Of a stretch of 64,000 nucleotides of DNA, positions 44,757-52,597 are shown piece by piece. Both the position numbers and the translations under genes were made by a program. Below the pieces are notes generated by a model, which did no database searches, was not told where the DNA came from, and worked only from the letters and a program-made list of their open reading frames with translations. The DNA comes from Janthinobacterium saanense. Its GTDB lineage: Bacteria; Pseudomonadota; Gammaproteobacteria; Burkholderiales; Burkholderiaceae_D. Position 1 is the first letter of the stretch; every line of letters begins with the position of its first letter. The stretch lies in NCBI RefSeq assembly GCF_014200675.1, contig NZ_JACHCI010000003.1, forward strand, positions 186,001 through 250,000. The letters run 5' to 3'.

Positions 44757-46007
44757 TCAGGCGCGCTGCGCCCAATCGATGACGCTGCCGAAGGCCTGGT
44801 TAATCGCTAGCCGGGCAGTTTCGCCGGGCGGCAGGGTATTGGCCAGGCCGATCAGGCCGATGGACATGATCTGCGCCGCCAGCCAGTCCAGCCCCGAGGC
44901 ATCGGGCGCCAGCTGGGGTAACAGTTTGACCAGATTGATGCCGCGCCGGCGCCGCATGTCGGCCGCGCAGGGAGCCAGCCGGGGCAGACGCGTGGCGGCG
45001 ATGGCGACGGCAAAGGTGGCGCGGCCGACATCGAGTCCGTGCTGGTCGCCTGCGCTTGACAGCTGCTTGCCGGACAGCTCGGCCTGGTCTACTGCAATCA
45101 GCAGGTGCGAGATGATGTATTCCAGCCCGGCGATCACCAGATCGTGCTGGGTCGGAAAGCGATAGCTGAGCGTGGTATGCGGCACACCGGCTTCGGCGGC
45201 AATGGCGCGGTGCGTCAGGCCGCTGACACCACGCGCTGACAACTGCATGGCGCAAGCATGGGCTGCGCGCCCCGGCCAGCCGGCGCTCAGGTCGGCGCCC
45301 TGAATGACGGATGGTTCGCCCGCCTGATATTCCAGTGCATCGAACACCAGCGAGAACAAGGCCGTATCGCCGCTCTCGTCCGGCCGTTTGCTCAGTCCGG
45401 AAAACAGCCGGCGCAGGCACAGGCGACGCAGCAGGCGGTAAGGCGGCGCATGATTCAATAGCACGCTATAGGCCAGTTCATCGATGAAATAGCCCGCCAG
45501 CCAGCCGCTGTCGAGCAGGGCGGCGGGGAGCGCCGCGCGCGTGCCGAACTCGTGCCAGAACTGCCGGCGTGCCTGCAGCCATGGCGTAAACGCCGCGTGC
45601 ACCGTCTCGTCCCAGGTCGACGCCTGTGCCAGTTCGACAAACAGCTGCGACAGCGGACGCTGGCGCACCGCCAGTTCTTCCAGGATGATTTCTGCCAGGT
45701 CGGCAGCAACGGCCGGCGCCAGCACTTCCAGCGTGACGAGGTCGCGGCGCCAGGCTGTGAACAGCCGCAGCTCTTCAGCCAGTGCCGCCTTGCAGATGGC
45801 CGTGATCACATCGGCACGCGCACCAATGTGATTGCTGAGCACCGTGACCGACACCGCCAGGCTTTCTGCCAGCGGCCGCAAGGTCAAGCCAGCCAGGCCT
45901 TCGGCGGCGGCGATGCTGCAGGCAGCCGCCAACAATGCTTGCGCGGTGGGGGGCTTGCCGCGTTTGCGTGCGGCGGGAGCTTCTGCCTGGTAATCCATTG
46001 GACGCAT
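44757..46007 (-). CDS. Regulator with two fused TetR-type domains
   Basis: A 416-residue protein made of two TetR-like halves in one chain. The first DNA-binding region is about 22-72 (AAAEGLAGLTLRPLAESLAVSVTVLSNH) and the second about 246-293 (GVSGLTHRAIAAEAGVPHTTLSYRF). Each is followed by a helical region. TetR proteins normally act as dimers of about 200-residue subunits, so this one may be a single-chain pseudo-dimer recognising an asymmetric site. I chose ATG 46007 because AGGAAG lies upstream; ATG 46049 or 45998 are possible. It lies upstream of the receptor/PI-PLC pair on the same strand, so it is their likely regulator. The second half keeps the more usual helix-turn-helix. Confidence 0.85.
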   Translation of the reverse strand: MRPMDYQAEAPAARKRGKPPTAQALLAAACSIAAAEGLAGLTLRPLAESLAVSVTVLSNHIGARADVITAICKAALAEELRLFTAWRRDLVTLEVLAPAVAADLAEIILEELAVRQRPLSQLFVELAQASTWDETVHAAFTPWLQARRQFWHEFGTRAALPAALLDSGWLAGYFIDELAYSVLLNHAPPYRLLRRLCLRRLFSGLSKRPDESGDTALFSLVFDALEYQAGEPSVIQGADLSAGWPGRAAHACAMQLSARGVSGLTHRAIAAEAGVPHTTLSYRFPTQHDLVIAGLEYIISHLLIAVDQAELSGKQLSSAGDQHGLDVGRATFAVAIAATRLPRLAPCAADMRRRRGINLVKLLPQLAPDASGLDWLAAQIMSIGLIGLANTLPPGETARLAINQAFGSVIDWAQRA

Positions 46008-46092
46008 CGTAAAATATCTTCCTGTTTCTTTTCTGGATAGGCTTGCCATCGCTGGCCGGGTTGCCGATCAGGCCGGCCAGCGTCATTTTTGA

Positions 46093-46290
46093 TATGATAC
46101 GCACCTGCTGGTGTTTTATAGCCAGAATGTTCCACTCGGCCGTAGTCGCCTACCCCACGGCCTGCCCTTCGTGACGAAGGGGAAAGCCCTTGCGCCATAG
46201 CCTACTCTCTTATTAGTTATCATCTTCATTGCTGATGCTAGCTCGTCGCCATCCTGTCGCGCAACGAGCTGACCCAAGTGAAGATTCATT
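46093..46290 (+). promoter_or_regulatory. Structured leader upstream of dusA
   Basis: A -10-like TATGAT (46093-46098) is followed by about 190 bases able to form three hairpins: GGCCGT/ACGGCC (46138-46162), CCCTTC/GAAGGG (46165-46181) and AGCTCGT/ACGAGCT (46240-46270). The last ends 20 bases before the dusA start. No known riboswitch class is recognised. Whether it controls dusA is unknown. Confidence 0.45.
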
Positions 46291-47340
46291 ATGTACAGCG
46301 ATAAACCAATGCAACAAGACCTTCAGTCCCCAGTAGGGGAAGCCCAAAAATCCAAGGTTGACACTGGTCGCCGGATGAGCGTCGCCCCGATGATGGACTG
46401 GAGCGACCGCCATTGCCGCAAGTTCCACCGCGAAATCACGCGCCATACCTGGCTCTACACGGAAATGGTGACCACCGGTGCGCTGGTCTACGGCGACGTG
46501 GAGCGCCATTTGCGCTTCAACGAGGAAGAGCATCCGGTGGCGCTGCAGCTGGGCGGCAGCGATCCCAAGGATTTGGCCATCAGCGCCAAGCTGGGCCAGC
46601 AATGGGGCTATGACGAAATCAACCTGAACTGCGGCTGTCCGTCCGAGCGGGTGCAAAAGGGGGCGTTTGGCGCCTGCCTGATGGCCGAGCCGCAACTGGT
46701 GGCCGATTGCGTGAAAGCCATGCGCGACGTGGTCACGATCGACGTCACGGTCAAACACCGCATCGGCATCGATGACAGCGAGTCCTACGACTTCGTGCGC
46801 GATTTCGTCGGCACCGTGGCCGACGGCGGTTGCGCCACGTTTATCGTGCATGCGCGCAATGCCATCCTGAAAGGCTTGAGCCCGAAGGAAAACCGCGAAG
46901 TGCCGCCGCTGAAATACGATTACGCCTATCGCTTGAAGCGCGACTTCCCGCAGTTCGAATTCATCATCAATGGCGGCATCAAGACCCTGGACGAGATCGA
47001 CCTGCACTTGCAGCACCTCGATGGCGTGATGCTGGGCCGCGAGGCTTATCACAACCCCTATGTGATGGCGCAGTTCGACCAGCGTTATTACGGTGATGAA
47101 ACGCCCGTGAAAACCCGCGAGCAAGTGCTCGAAGCGATGATTCCTTATATTAGTGCGCAGCTGGCAAAAGAGGGTGGCCGTCTGAAGCTGAACAGCATCA
47201 CGCGCCATATGCTGGGCCTGATGCAAAACCTGCCGGGTGCGCGCAGCTTCCGCCAGACTTTGTCCGACTCGAAGAAGCTCGCTTCGGGCGACCCGCGTTT
47301 GCTGCTTGAGGCAGCGGCGCGTTTGCCTGCGTATGGCTGA
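46291..47340 (+). CDS. dusA: tRNA-dihydrouridine synthase A
   Basis: DusA is an FMN enzyme that reduces uridines 20 and 20a of tRNA to dihydrouridine. The 349-residue product has MSVAPMMDWSDRHCR at the flavin site, YTEMVTTGALVYGD, the catalytic stretch NLNCGCPSERVQKGAFGACLM with the active Cys, VKHRIGID, INGGIKTLDE and MLGREAYHNPY. These identify DusA rather than DusB or DusC. The first ATG (46291) gives a 28-residue lead-in before the core; ATG 46309 is also possible. Confidence 0.96.
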   Translation: MYSDKPMQQDLQSPVGEAQKSKVDTGRRMSVAPMMDWSDRHCRKFHREITRHTWLYTEMVTTGALVYGDVERHLRFNEEEHPVALQLGGSDPKDLAISAKLGQQWGYDEINLNCGCPSERVQKGAFGACLMAEPQLVADCVKAMRDVVTIDVTVKHRIGIDDSESYDFVRDFVGTVADGGCATFIVHARNAILKGLSPKENREVPPLKYDYAYRLKRDFPQFEFIINGGIKTLDEIDLHLQHLDGVMLGREAYHNPYVMAQFDQRYYGDETPVKTREQVLEAMIPYISAQLAKEGGRLKLNSITRHMLGLMQNLPGARSFRQTLSDSKKLASGDPRLLLEAAARLPAYG

Positions 47341-47894
47341 AAGCATGATCCAGGCTTGATATCACTCCATGCGGCCGGGCGTTCAGTCCCGGCCCATCGG
47401 CCTCTGCGCCGCATTTTCCATCACTTCCCGCCACTGCCATTTATTGTAAAACTGGCATAAATAATTTTCTCATATGTTGTAAATGCGCATTTTCGGCGCA
47501 CGCTTGCACGCCTGTGGGGCATTTCAGCTTGGCAAGAAACGGTGATGTTGTCATTTCCCCGAAGAAAGTTAATCTGCAATTTATTCAGGCAGTTATTGCT
47601 TGCTTTGAGGCAAAATTTACACCTATAATTGATTATAGACAAATATTTCTCAAATGAATTTTTGATGTTGCTACGGCTATTAAGCATATCGATTATTTAA
47701 TATGCGGAACAAATTGCATTCGCAGTCACTGCTAGTTCAGAGGGTTGGGAATACCAGGAAATACCTTTGGGCTGCGTGCGGCCGGATACCGCGAGCAGCC
47801 GGGCAGGCCACTGGTGGATACCGGTGACACGCAGCCTTCGTCTTGTCGTGCCGGGCAAAATTCTTATCAATAGTTTCATTTACGAAGAGCCGAA
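47341..47894. other. Intergenic region upstream of the chemoreceptor gene
   Basis: 554 bases without a convincing gene. The left half is AT-rich. Near the chemoreceptor a 67-base stem-loop region is bounded by GGCTGCGTG (47770-47778) and CACGCAGCC (47828-47836), a perfect nine-base pairing. I could not match it to c-di-GMP or other known riboswitches. A minus-strand frame at 47421-47687 has no features and is rejected. Confidence 0.45.
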
Positions 47895-49658
47895 ATGAAT
47901 TTAGCAAAAATGAAGGTTGGTACACGTCTGGGCCTGGGATTCGCCCTGGTGCTGGTGTTGTTGGTGGCCGTCACGGTGGTCGGTATTGCACGCATGGCGC
48001 AGATCCAGGAACGTCTCGATCACGTGATCGAGGTCAACAACGTCGTGACCCGCCTGGTGACCGACATGCGGACCAACGTCAGTGACCGCATCACTTCGCT
48101 GCGTATTTTGACCTTGATGACGGATGCGGGCGATATGGAACCAGAAATGGCGCGTATCAAGACGCAGACTACAACTTATCAGGACGCACAGAAAAAGCTG
48201 GAGGCGCAATTCGCCCTCGAAGCAACGGCCGAGGAAAAAACCTTGCTCGCGTCGATCAAGGAATATGAGGCAGCGGCCATGCCGGCTATCGGCAAGGCAT
48301 CGGCCTTGTGGCTGGCCAATGATGCAGAAGGCGCCACGCGCGTGATGATCAAGGAAATCCGTCCGGTGCAAAAGAAATGGATAGAAGCGCTGGAGCAATT
48401 GACCACCCTGGAAGACAAATTGAATGCGCAAATGCAGCAGGATGCCCGCACGGCGTTCGACAGCGCCCGTTTGTTCATGATCATCCTCGGCGTGCTGGCG
48501 GTAGGGATGGGCGTGGCAGCGGCACTGGTGATTACCCGTGGCTTGCTCAAGCAGCTGGGCGGCGAACCGGATTACACGGCATCGATCGCCGGCAGCATCG
48601 CCAATGGCGACTTGTCGATCGGCATCCATACCCAGCCTTCGGACAATTCCAGCCTGCTGGCGGAAATGAAGGAAATGCGTAACAGCCTGGTCAATATCGT
48701 GGGCCAGGTACGTGTCGGTACGGAAACCATCGGTACGGCCTCGCGTGAAATCGCCGCCGGCAACCTGGATTTGTCGTCGCGTACGGAAATGCAAGCGAGC
48801 GCGCTGGAAAAAACCGCCTCGGCGATGGAAGAACTGACCTCGACCGTGAAACAGAATGCAGACAATGCACGTGAAGCCAACAAGCTGGCCGCCACCGCAT
48901 CGGATGTGGCGCTGAAGGGCGGCTCGGTGGTGTCGCAAGTGGTCGATACCATGAGCTCGATCAACGAATCGGCCAAGAAGATTGTCGACATCATCGGCGT
49001 GATCGATGGCATCGCTTTCCAGACCAATATCCTGGCATTGAATGCGGCCGTCGAGGCGGCGCGTGCTGGCGAGCAAGGCCGTGGCTTTGCCGTGGTGGCG
49101 TCCGAAGTGCGTAACCTGGCCCAGCGTTCGGCTGGCGCGGCGAAAGAAATCAAGACCCTGATCGATGACTCGGCCGAGAAGACCGAGCGCGGTACGCGCC
49201 TGGTCGGCCAGGCCGGCGTGACGATGGGCGAAGTGGTCGACAGTGTGCGCCGCGTAACCGACATCATGAGCGAGATCGCCAGCGCGAGCCAGGAGCAAAG
49301 CGCCGGTATCGCCCAGGTCAATCTGTCCATCATCGAAATGGATGGCATGACGCAGCAAAATGCATCGCTGGTGGAAGAAGCGGCTGCTGCAGCGCAAAGC
49401 CTGCAAGACCAGGCGGCCGAACTGGCCCACGTGGTCAGCATCTTCAAGCTGGTGGAAGGCGAAGAAAAGCCGAGCGCCTACGTACCGGTGCAGGCCGAGC
49501 CGAAAGCGGCGCCCGTGATCGCACGCAAGCCGGCAGCAGCATTGCGTCCAGTCAAGTCGCTGGCACGCAAGACGGAAGTGGCTGCACCAGCGGCGCCTGC
49601 GCCGGCGCCGAAGCGCGCGGCTGCCAGCACCAGTAATGACGAGTGGGAAGAATTTTAA
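47895..49658 (+). CDS. Methyl-accepting chemotaxis protein
   Basis: A 587-residue transducer. Membrane helix 1 is about 11-33. The periplasmic four-helix-bundle sensor is about 35-190 and helix 2 is 192-214. A HAMP region with [21 protein letters not shown] follows. The cytoplasmic coiled coil has the conserved tip [25 protein letters not shown] that binds CheA/CheW. After about 520 comes an Ala/Pro/Lys linker ending in EWEEF, which resembles the pentapeptide (NWETF in E. coli Tar/Tsr) that tethers CheR and CheB. It would steer flagellar motility in response to a small ligand that the sequence does not reveal. Confidence 0.95.
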   Translation: MNLAKMKVGTRLGLGFALVLVLLVAVTVVGIARMAQIQERLDHVIEVNNVVTRLVTDMRTNVSDRITSLRILTLMTDAGDMEPEMARIKTQTTTYQDAQKKLEAQFALEATAEEKTLLASIKEYEAAAMPAIGKASALWLANDAEGATRVMIKEIRPVQKKWIEALEQLTTLEDKLNAQMQQDARTAFDSARLFMIILGVLAVGMGVAAALVITRGLLKQLGGEPDYTASIAGSIANGDLSIGIHTQPSDNSSLLAEMKEMRNSLVNIVGQVRVGTETIGTASREIAAGNLDLSSRTEMQASALEKTASAMEELTSTVKQNADNAREANKLAATASDVALKGGSVVSQVVDTMSSINESAKKIVDIIGVIDGIAFQTNILALNAAVEAARAGEQGRGFAVVASEVRNLAQRSAGAAKEIKTLIDDSAEKTERGTRLVGQAGVTMGEVVDSVRRVTDIMSEIASASQEQSAGIAQVNLSIIEMDGMTQQNASLVEEAAAAAQSLQDQAAELAHVVSIFKLVEGEEKPSAYVPVQAEPKAAPVIARKPAAALRPVKSLARKTEVAAPAAPAPAPKRAAASTSNDEWEEF

Positions 49659-49746
49659 GGTTGGTTTTATATTCGGTTGCAAGCACATCGGGCTATGTAG
49701 AACGTAACTGCTGTGTTTGATAATTCTGATAATTATGGGGAAGCAA

Positions 49747-50094
49747 ATGTTTAAAAAAATGCGTTCGATGAGTGTGGCTGCAGCACTGCTGGTTTCTGTT
49801 TCTTCCGCTGCATTTGCAGCCGAGGTGCCAGCAACATTCGATTCGAAAAACTGCAAGGCCGACTATCCAAAAGCCTCGCTGATGAACGAGGAACAAGGCA
49901 CGGTCACGATGTCCTTCCTGGTCAACGCCGACGGCAGTGTTGCTGATTCGAAAATTGACAAGAGCAGCGGATTCAAGAATCTGGACAAGGCCGCGATCAA
50001 GGCGCTGTCCGCCTGCAAATTCAAACCGGGCACCAAGGATGGCGCAGTAGCGCAAACCTGGACCAAGGTAGACTACGCCTGGAAGCTGGACTAA
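49747..50094 (+). CDS. Exported free-standing TonB C-terminal domain protein
   Basis: A 115-residue protein. I chose ATG 49747 because GGGGAAG precedes it and a clean signal peptide follows (about 1-23, ending AFAA). The mature part is a single TonB C-terminal-like fold: CKADYPKASLMNEEQGTVTMSFLVNADGSVADSKIDKSSG and LDKAAIKALSACKFKPG. Normal TonB has a membrane anchor and a Pro-rich spacer; both are missing, so this protein would float in the periplasm. Two Cys (about residues 31 and 80) could form a disulfide. The role is unknown; it might bind receptor TonB boxes or peptidoglycan. A hairpin-forming repeat follows it immediately. Confidence 0.85.
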   Translation: MFKKMRSMSVAAALLVSVSSAAFAAEVPATFDSKNCKADYPKASLMNEEQGTVTMSFLVNADGSVADSKIDKSSGFKNLDKAAIKALSACKFKPGTKDGAVAQTWTKVDYAWKLD

Positions 50095-50099
50095 TGACA

Positions 50100-50224
50100 C
50101 CTGACAAAACCTGCTGCGCGTCGGTATAGCTAGCCTGCGATGCTCACCACCTCGGCGGCCCCGTACTAAGTACGGTTGTGCTTCCTAGCCACCTCTCCCT
50201 TCCGCTCGCTACGGTTTTGTCAGG
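50100..50224. repeat. Repeat element, long form, with 12-base inverted ends
   Basis: CCTGACAAAACC (50100-50111) and GGTTTTGTCAGG (50213-50224) are perfect inverted ends. Inside is a second palindrome CCGTACTAAGTACGG (50161-50175). The element begins three bases after the preceding stop codon and is followed by TTTT, so it may also end that transcript. A short form lies at 51547-51577 sharing AAAACCTGCTGCGC on the left and CGGTTTTGTCAG on the right, without the inner 92 bases. It looks like a REP-type or non-autonomous mobile repeat. Confidence 0.7.
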
Positions 50225-50382
50225 CGTTTTAGCGTGAGATTATATTTGCTACCGTCATGGGGCAGCGTCTGATAGCAGACGCTGCCCCTAGTCTTATGTG
50301 TGCCGCTTATGTGCGCGAGGGTACGGCGCCATGGCGTGCTTCTGTTACTCTAAGCCCATACCCCCACGAGAAGAGGTCCATC

Positions 50383-50967
50383 ATGCATTGCACCCTGAAA
50401 CTTTCCATTGTTGCCAGCATTGCCGTGGCCGTGGCCGTGGCCTTGCCCGGCTGCGCCAGCCTGGGCACGCCCGTCGGTCTGGAAGCCGGGCAGACTGTTG
50501 CCGTCGTCAATAGCCTGAGCTGGGACAATCCCCTGAGCGGCAAGCGCGATGGTGTGCGTACCAGCTGGCCCTTGAAGAGTGGCAAGGTCGCCGCTGAATA
50601 TTTTCCGCTGGCGCAGTTGAAGCAGTGCGATGCCGATAACAAGGTTTGTGCCTGGGGCGTGATGCGGGCCTGGCGCGACGCTCCCACGTTCAGCTATGTG
50701 CAAGGCGGCGTCAATGTATCGCTGGCACTGGAAATGGACGTGGCGCGGCGTCAGCAGGCGCGCCAGGGCGAAGTGCAGACTTCCATGACGATCCCGCAGG
50801 ATGTCTCGGCACTGGAGCTCAAACGCCAGCTGCGTCCCGCCTTGAGCCTGAAGTATGGCAAAGTGGAGCAGGTCGACCTCGAATACGGCGTGCGCTATCA
50901 AGTTTGCGTGCAGCGCTACGATGCAGCCGGGAAAGTGATCGATCGTTGTGAGATTCCCTATATCTGA
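50383..50967 (+). CDS. Predicted lipoprotein of unknown function
   Basis: A 194-residue protein with a lipoprotein signal: hydrophobic stretch, then LPGC with Cys24 as the lipid-bearing residue. The start ATG 50383 follows AGAGG. The mature part (SLGTPVGLEAGQTVAVVNSLSWDNP and onwards) has no domain I recognise. Two Cys pairs (KQCDADNKVCAWG and a later CVQRYD/RCEIPYI) could form disulfides. It probably sits at the periplasmic face of the inner or outer membrane. Neighbours give no clear functional link. Confidence 0.75.
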   Translation: MHCTLKLSIVASIAVAVAVALPGCASLGTPVGLEAGQTVAVVNSLSWDNPLSGKRDGVRTSWPLKSGKVAAEYFPLAQLKQCDADNKVCAWGVMRAWRDAPTFSYVQGGVNVSLALEMDVARRQQARQGEVQTSMTIPQDVSALELKRQLRPALSLKYGKVEQVDLEYGVRYQVCVQRYDAAGKVIDRCEIPYI

Positions 50968-51135
50968 TGCTGCTTTAGCACGGGGAATCTCTGAAAGAAT
51001 GCGCGCTGGAGCTGCTTTGTGGCGGCGCCGCCACGTTTCATGTTGCACTCTGCGTAGCGGTGTAACAATAGGTAAATGCACAGCAAAGGCGCGCGTTATT
51101 TCTTATAGTACTTAGTTAGAGATAGGAGAATTTCG

Positions 51136-51540
51136 ATGAAAACCTTGTTGGCAGTAATTTCGCTGGCCGCCCTGGGTGGGTGTGCAGTAGTGCCCGCTGG
51201 TCCTGCCTATTACGGCACGCGTGCCCCGCAAGCGGCATACAATCCGTATGAATGGCATACCGTGTCGTCCACCCCGGTAGTGCAGAACAGCACTGTTGTG
51301 AGTACCCCTAGCGTGCAATATACGGATCAACCTGTCTATGTGCAGCAACAGCCTGTGTATGTCGAACAGCCTGTCTATGTACCGGCGCCCGTGTATGCGC
51401 AGCCCTACTACTATAACCCGCCTGTGTCGGTCGATCTGATATTCGGCTTTGGCGGCGGCTATCGTGGCGGTTGGGGTGGTTACCGTGGCGGCTGGGGCGG
51501 CGGCTATCGCGGTGGTTGGGGACGCGGCCGCTGGCGTTGA
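51136..51540 (+). CDS. Small repeat-rich predicted lipoprotein
   Basis: A 134-residue protein starting after AGGAG with a short signal ending LGGC (Cys16 lipidated). Three segments follow: a Tyr/Pro-rich part, a run of PVYV repeats (QPVYVQQQPVYVEQPVYVP), and a C-terminal Gly/Arg/Trp part with GYRGGWGG repeated several times. No enzyme fold is visible. It resembles the YXWGG or Gly-rich surface lipoproteins of Oxalobacteraceae and may have a structural or envelope-stress role. A terminator-like repeat (51547-51577) follows seven bases after the stop. Confidence 0.78.
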   Translation: MKTLLAVISLAALGGCAVVPAGPAYYGTRAPQAAYNPYEWHTVSSTPVVQNSTVVSTPSVQYTDQPVYVQQQPVYVEQPVYVPAPVYAQPYYYNPPVSVDLIFGFGGGYRGGWGGYRGGWGGGYRGGWGRGRWR

Positions 51541-51546
51541 TCGCAG

Positions 51547-51577
51547 CTGATAAAACCTGCTGCGCCGGTTTTGTCAG
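51547..51577. repeat. Repeat element, short form, acting as a terminator-like hairpin
   Basis: CTGATAAAACC and GGTTTTGTCAG pair (one G-U) around TGCTGCGCC. It matches both ends of the long form at 50100-50224 but lacks its 92-base interior. It sits just after the gene at 51136-51540. Confidence 0.7.
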
Positions 51578-51607
51578 ATGTTATAAGTCATAAAGCAGGC
51601 GTCCGTC

Positions 51608-51724
51608 TCAATGAAAGTAGATCGACGCCTGATGTAACACGTCCACCGAGCACAGCAGGTACATCGCCAAGCCTGCCAGACCTATTTGCAAGGCGCCGAA
51701 GCTGATGGGGATGAGGCGGGACAT
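51608..51724 (-). CDS. Predicted 38-residue single-span membrane peptide
   Basis: ATG 51724 on the minus strand follows AGGAG at six-base spacing, an excellent ribosome site, and opens 38 codons. The sequence starts MSRLIPISFGALQIG and has a hydrophobic stretch of about 20 residues (LQIGLAGLAMYLLCSV) flanked by polar ends, as in small inner-membrane proteins. It has no recognised family. A hairpin overlaps its end (CAGGCGTC/GACGCCTG, 51592-51629) and is followed on the minus strand by CTTTAT, a possible terminator. It is too short for standard gene finders. Confidence 0.55.
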   Translation of the reverse strand: MSRLIPISFGALQIGLAGLAMYLLCSVDVLHQASIYFH

Positions 51725-51868
51725 GTCGTACTCCTGATGGCTGGCGGTTTGTCTGGTGACTATGTTTCCATCTTAAAATTATTTGATGCCTACAGGAATC
51801 AGATGAATGTCCGCCGCCATGTAGGACAACTGCCCGCCGCTGATGAGCTAGCTTGCGCTTGACGGCCC

Positions 51869-52318
51869 TTAGCGGCCCTTCCAGCGCACCACCGTATCTT
51901 CTGGCGCCGTGTCGAGCAGGTTTGAAATGGTCAGCCAGTGCGTGAGGCGTTCGGGTTGCTTGATATTGATGCCCATGCCATCGATGATGCCCACCTGTTC
52001 CAGCAAACGCGCATCCAGTTTTGCCTTGGACACCGTGGGCGCGCCCATGACCATGCGGTCATAGGCCTTGCGCGCCTTGTTTTCCCATTTGTGCAGGCTG
52101 CTGTCATCGAAGCGGTTGCCTTCGAAATACACGGTCAGCGTGCCATCCAGATTGCCGAAGCCGACGATGCCGGCGCCCTTGCGTATGGTGGTCGTGTTGT
52201 TGATATCAAAGTCGGCCGTCGGCACAAAAATGCCGGCCCGGCCATCGATGTCAGGACGTCCCACGGGAGTTTCCTTGCCGTAGGAGCTAGTTTCGGTGAT
52301 GGTTTTCTCTACAGACAT
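51869..52318 (-). CDS. Conserved-looking protein of unknown function
   Basis: A 149-residue soluble protein; I do not recognise it. It starts MSVEKTITETSSYGKETPVG, then has a beta-rich stretch (AGIFVPTADFDINNTTTIRKG, LTVYFEGNRFDD) and a helical, Lys/Arg-rich C-terminal half (KWENKARKAYDRMVMG, DARLLEQVGIIDGMG). There is no signal peptide or membrane helix. ATG 52318 is chosen over an upstream TTG at 52402 that would add a basic low-quality stretch, but the ribosome site is weak. It has codon use like its neighbours, so I accept it as a real gene. Confidence 0.65.
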   Translation of the reverse strand: MSVEKTITETSSYGKETPVGRPDIDGRAGIFVPTADFDINNTTTIRKGAGIVGFGNLDGTLTVYFEGNRFDDSSLHKWENKARKAYDRMVMGAPTVSKAKLDARLLEQVGIIDGMGINIKQPERLTHWLTISNLLDTAPEDTVVRWKGR

Positions 52319-52544
52319 AGTGCGTACTGGGCGCCCGGAACCGTAGCGCAAACGCTGCCGGCGGCGCCACCTCTCCTGTTCAATGGTGCGTGTGGTTAGC
52401 AAGGCTGGATGCAGCTTGGGCCTGGCGATATTGCTGATTGCCTGATCTGGATGATTGCGGGATCCGCCACGCCTATTGTAGTCCCAATTTAATTCTTTTG
52501 TGCAACATTCTGACGCTGCTATCCCGTGCCTGCAGACGAAAAAA

Positions 52545-52573
52545 AGCCGCCCGGCAGCGGTTGCCGGGCGGCT
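52545..52573 (-). terminator. Terminator of the PEP-CTERM protein gene
   Basis: AGCCGCCCGGCA (52545-52556) and TGCCGGGCGGCT (52562-52573) pair perfectly over 12 bases. On the minus strand a run of T follows. Confidence 0.92.
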
Positions 52574-52597
52574 AATTCGAGGTGCATCGCAGGAGCT

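Noticed and set aside
47421-47687. 88-codon minus-strand frame after dusA
   Set aside because: Asn/Lys/Ser composition reflects AT-rich intergenic DNA; no ribosome site.
47700-47894. Possible c-di-GMP riboswitch before the chemoreceptor
   Set aside because: The conserved GEMM core bases are not present; only a simple stem is seen.
47876-47900. Sigma-28-like sequence just before the chemoreceptor start codon
   Set aside because: Its -10 part overlaps the start codon, so the message would begin inside the gene.
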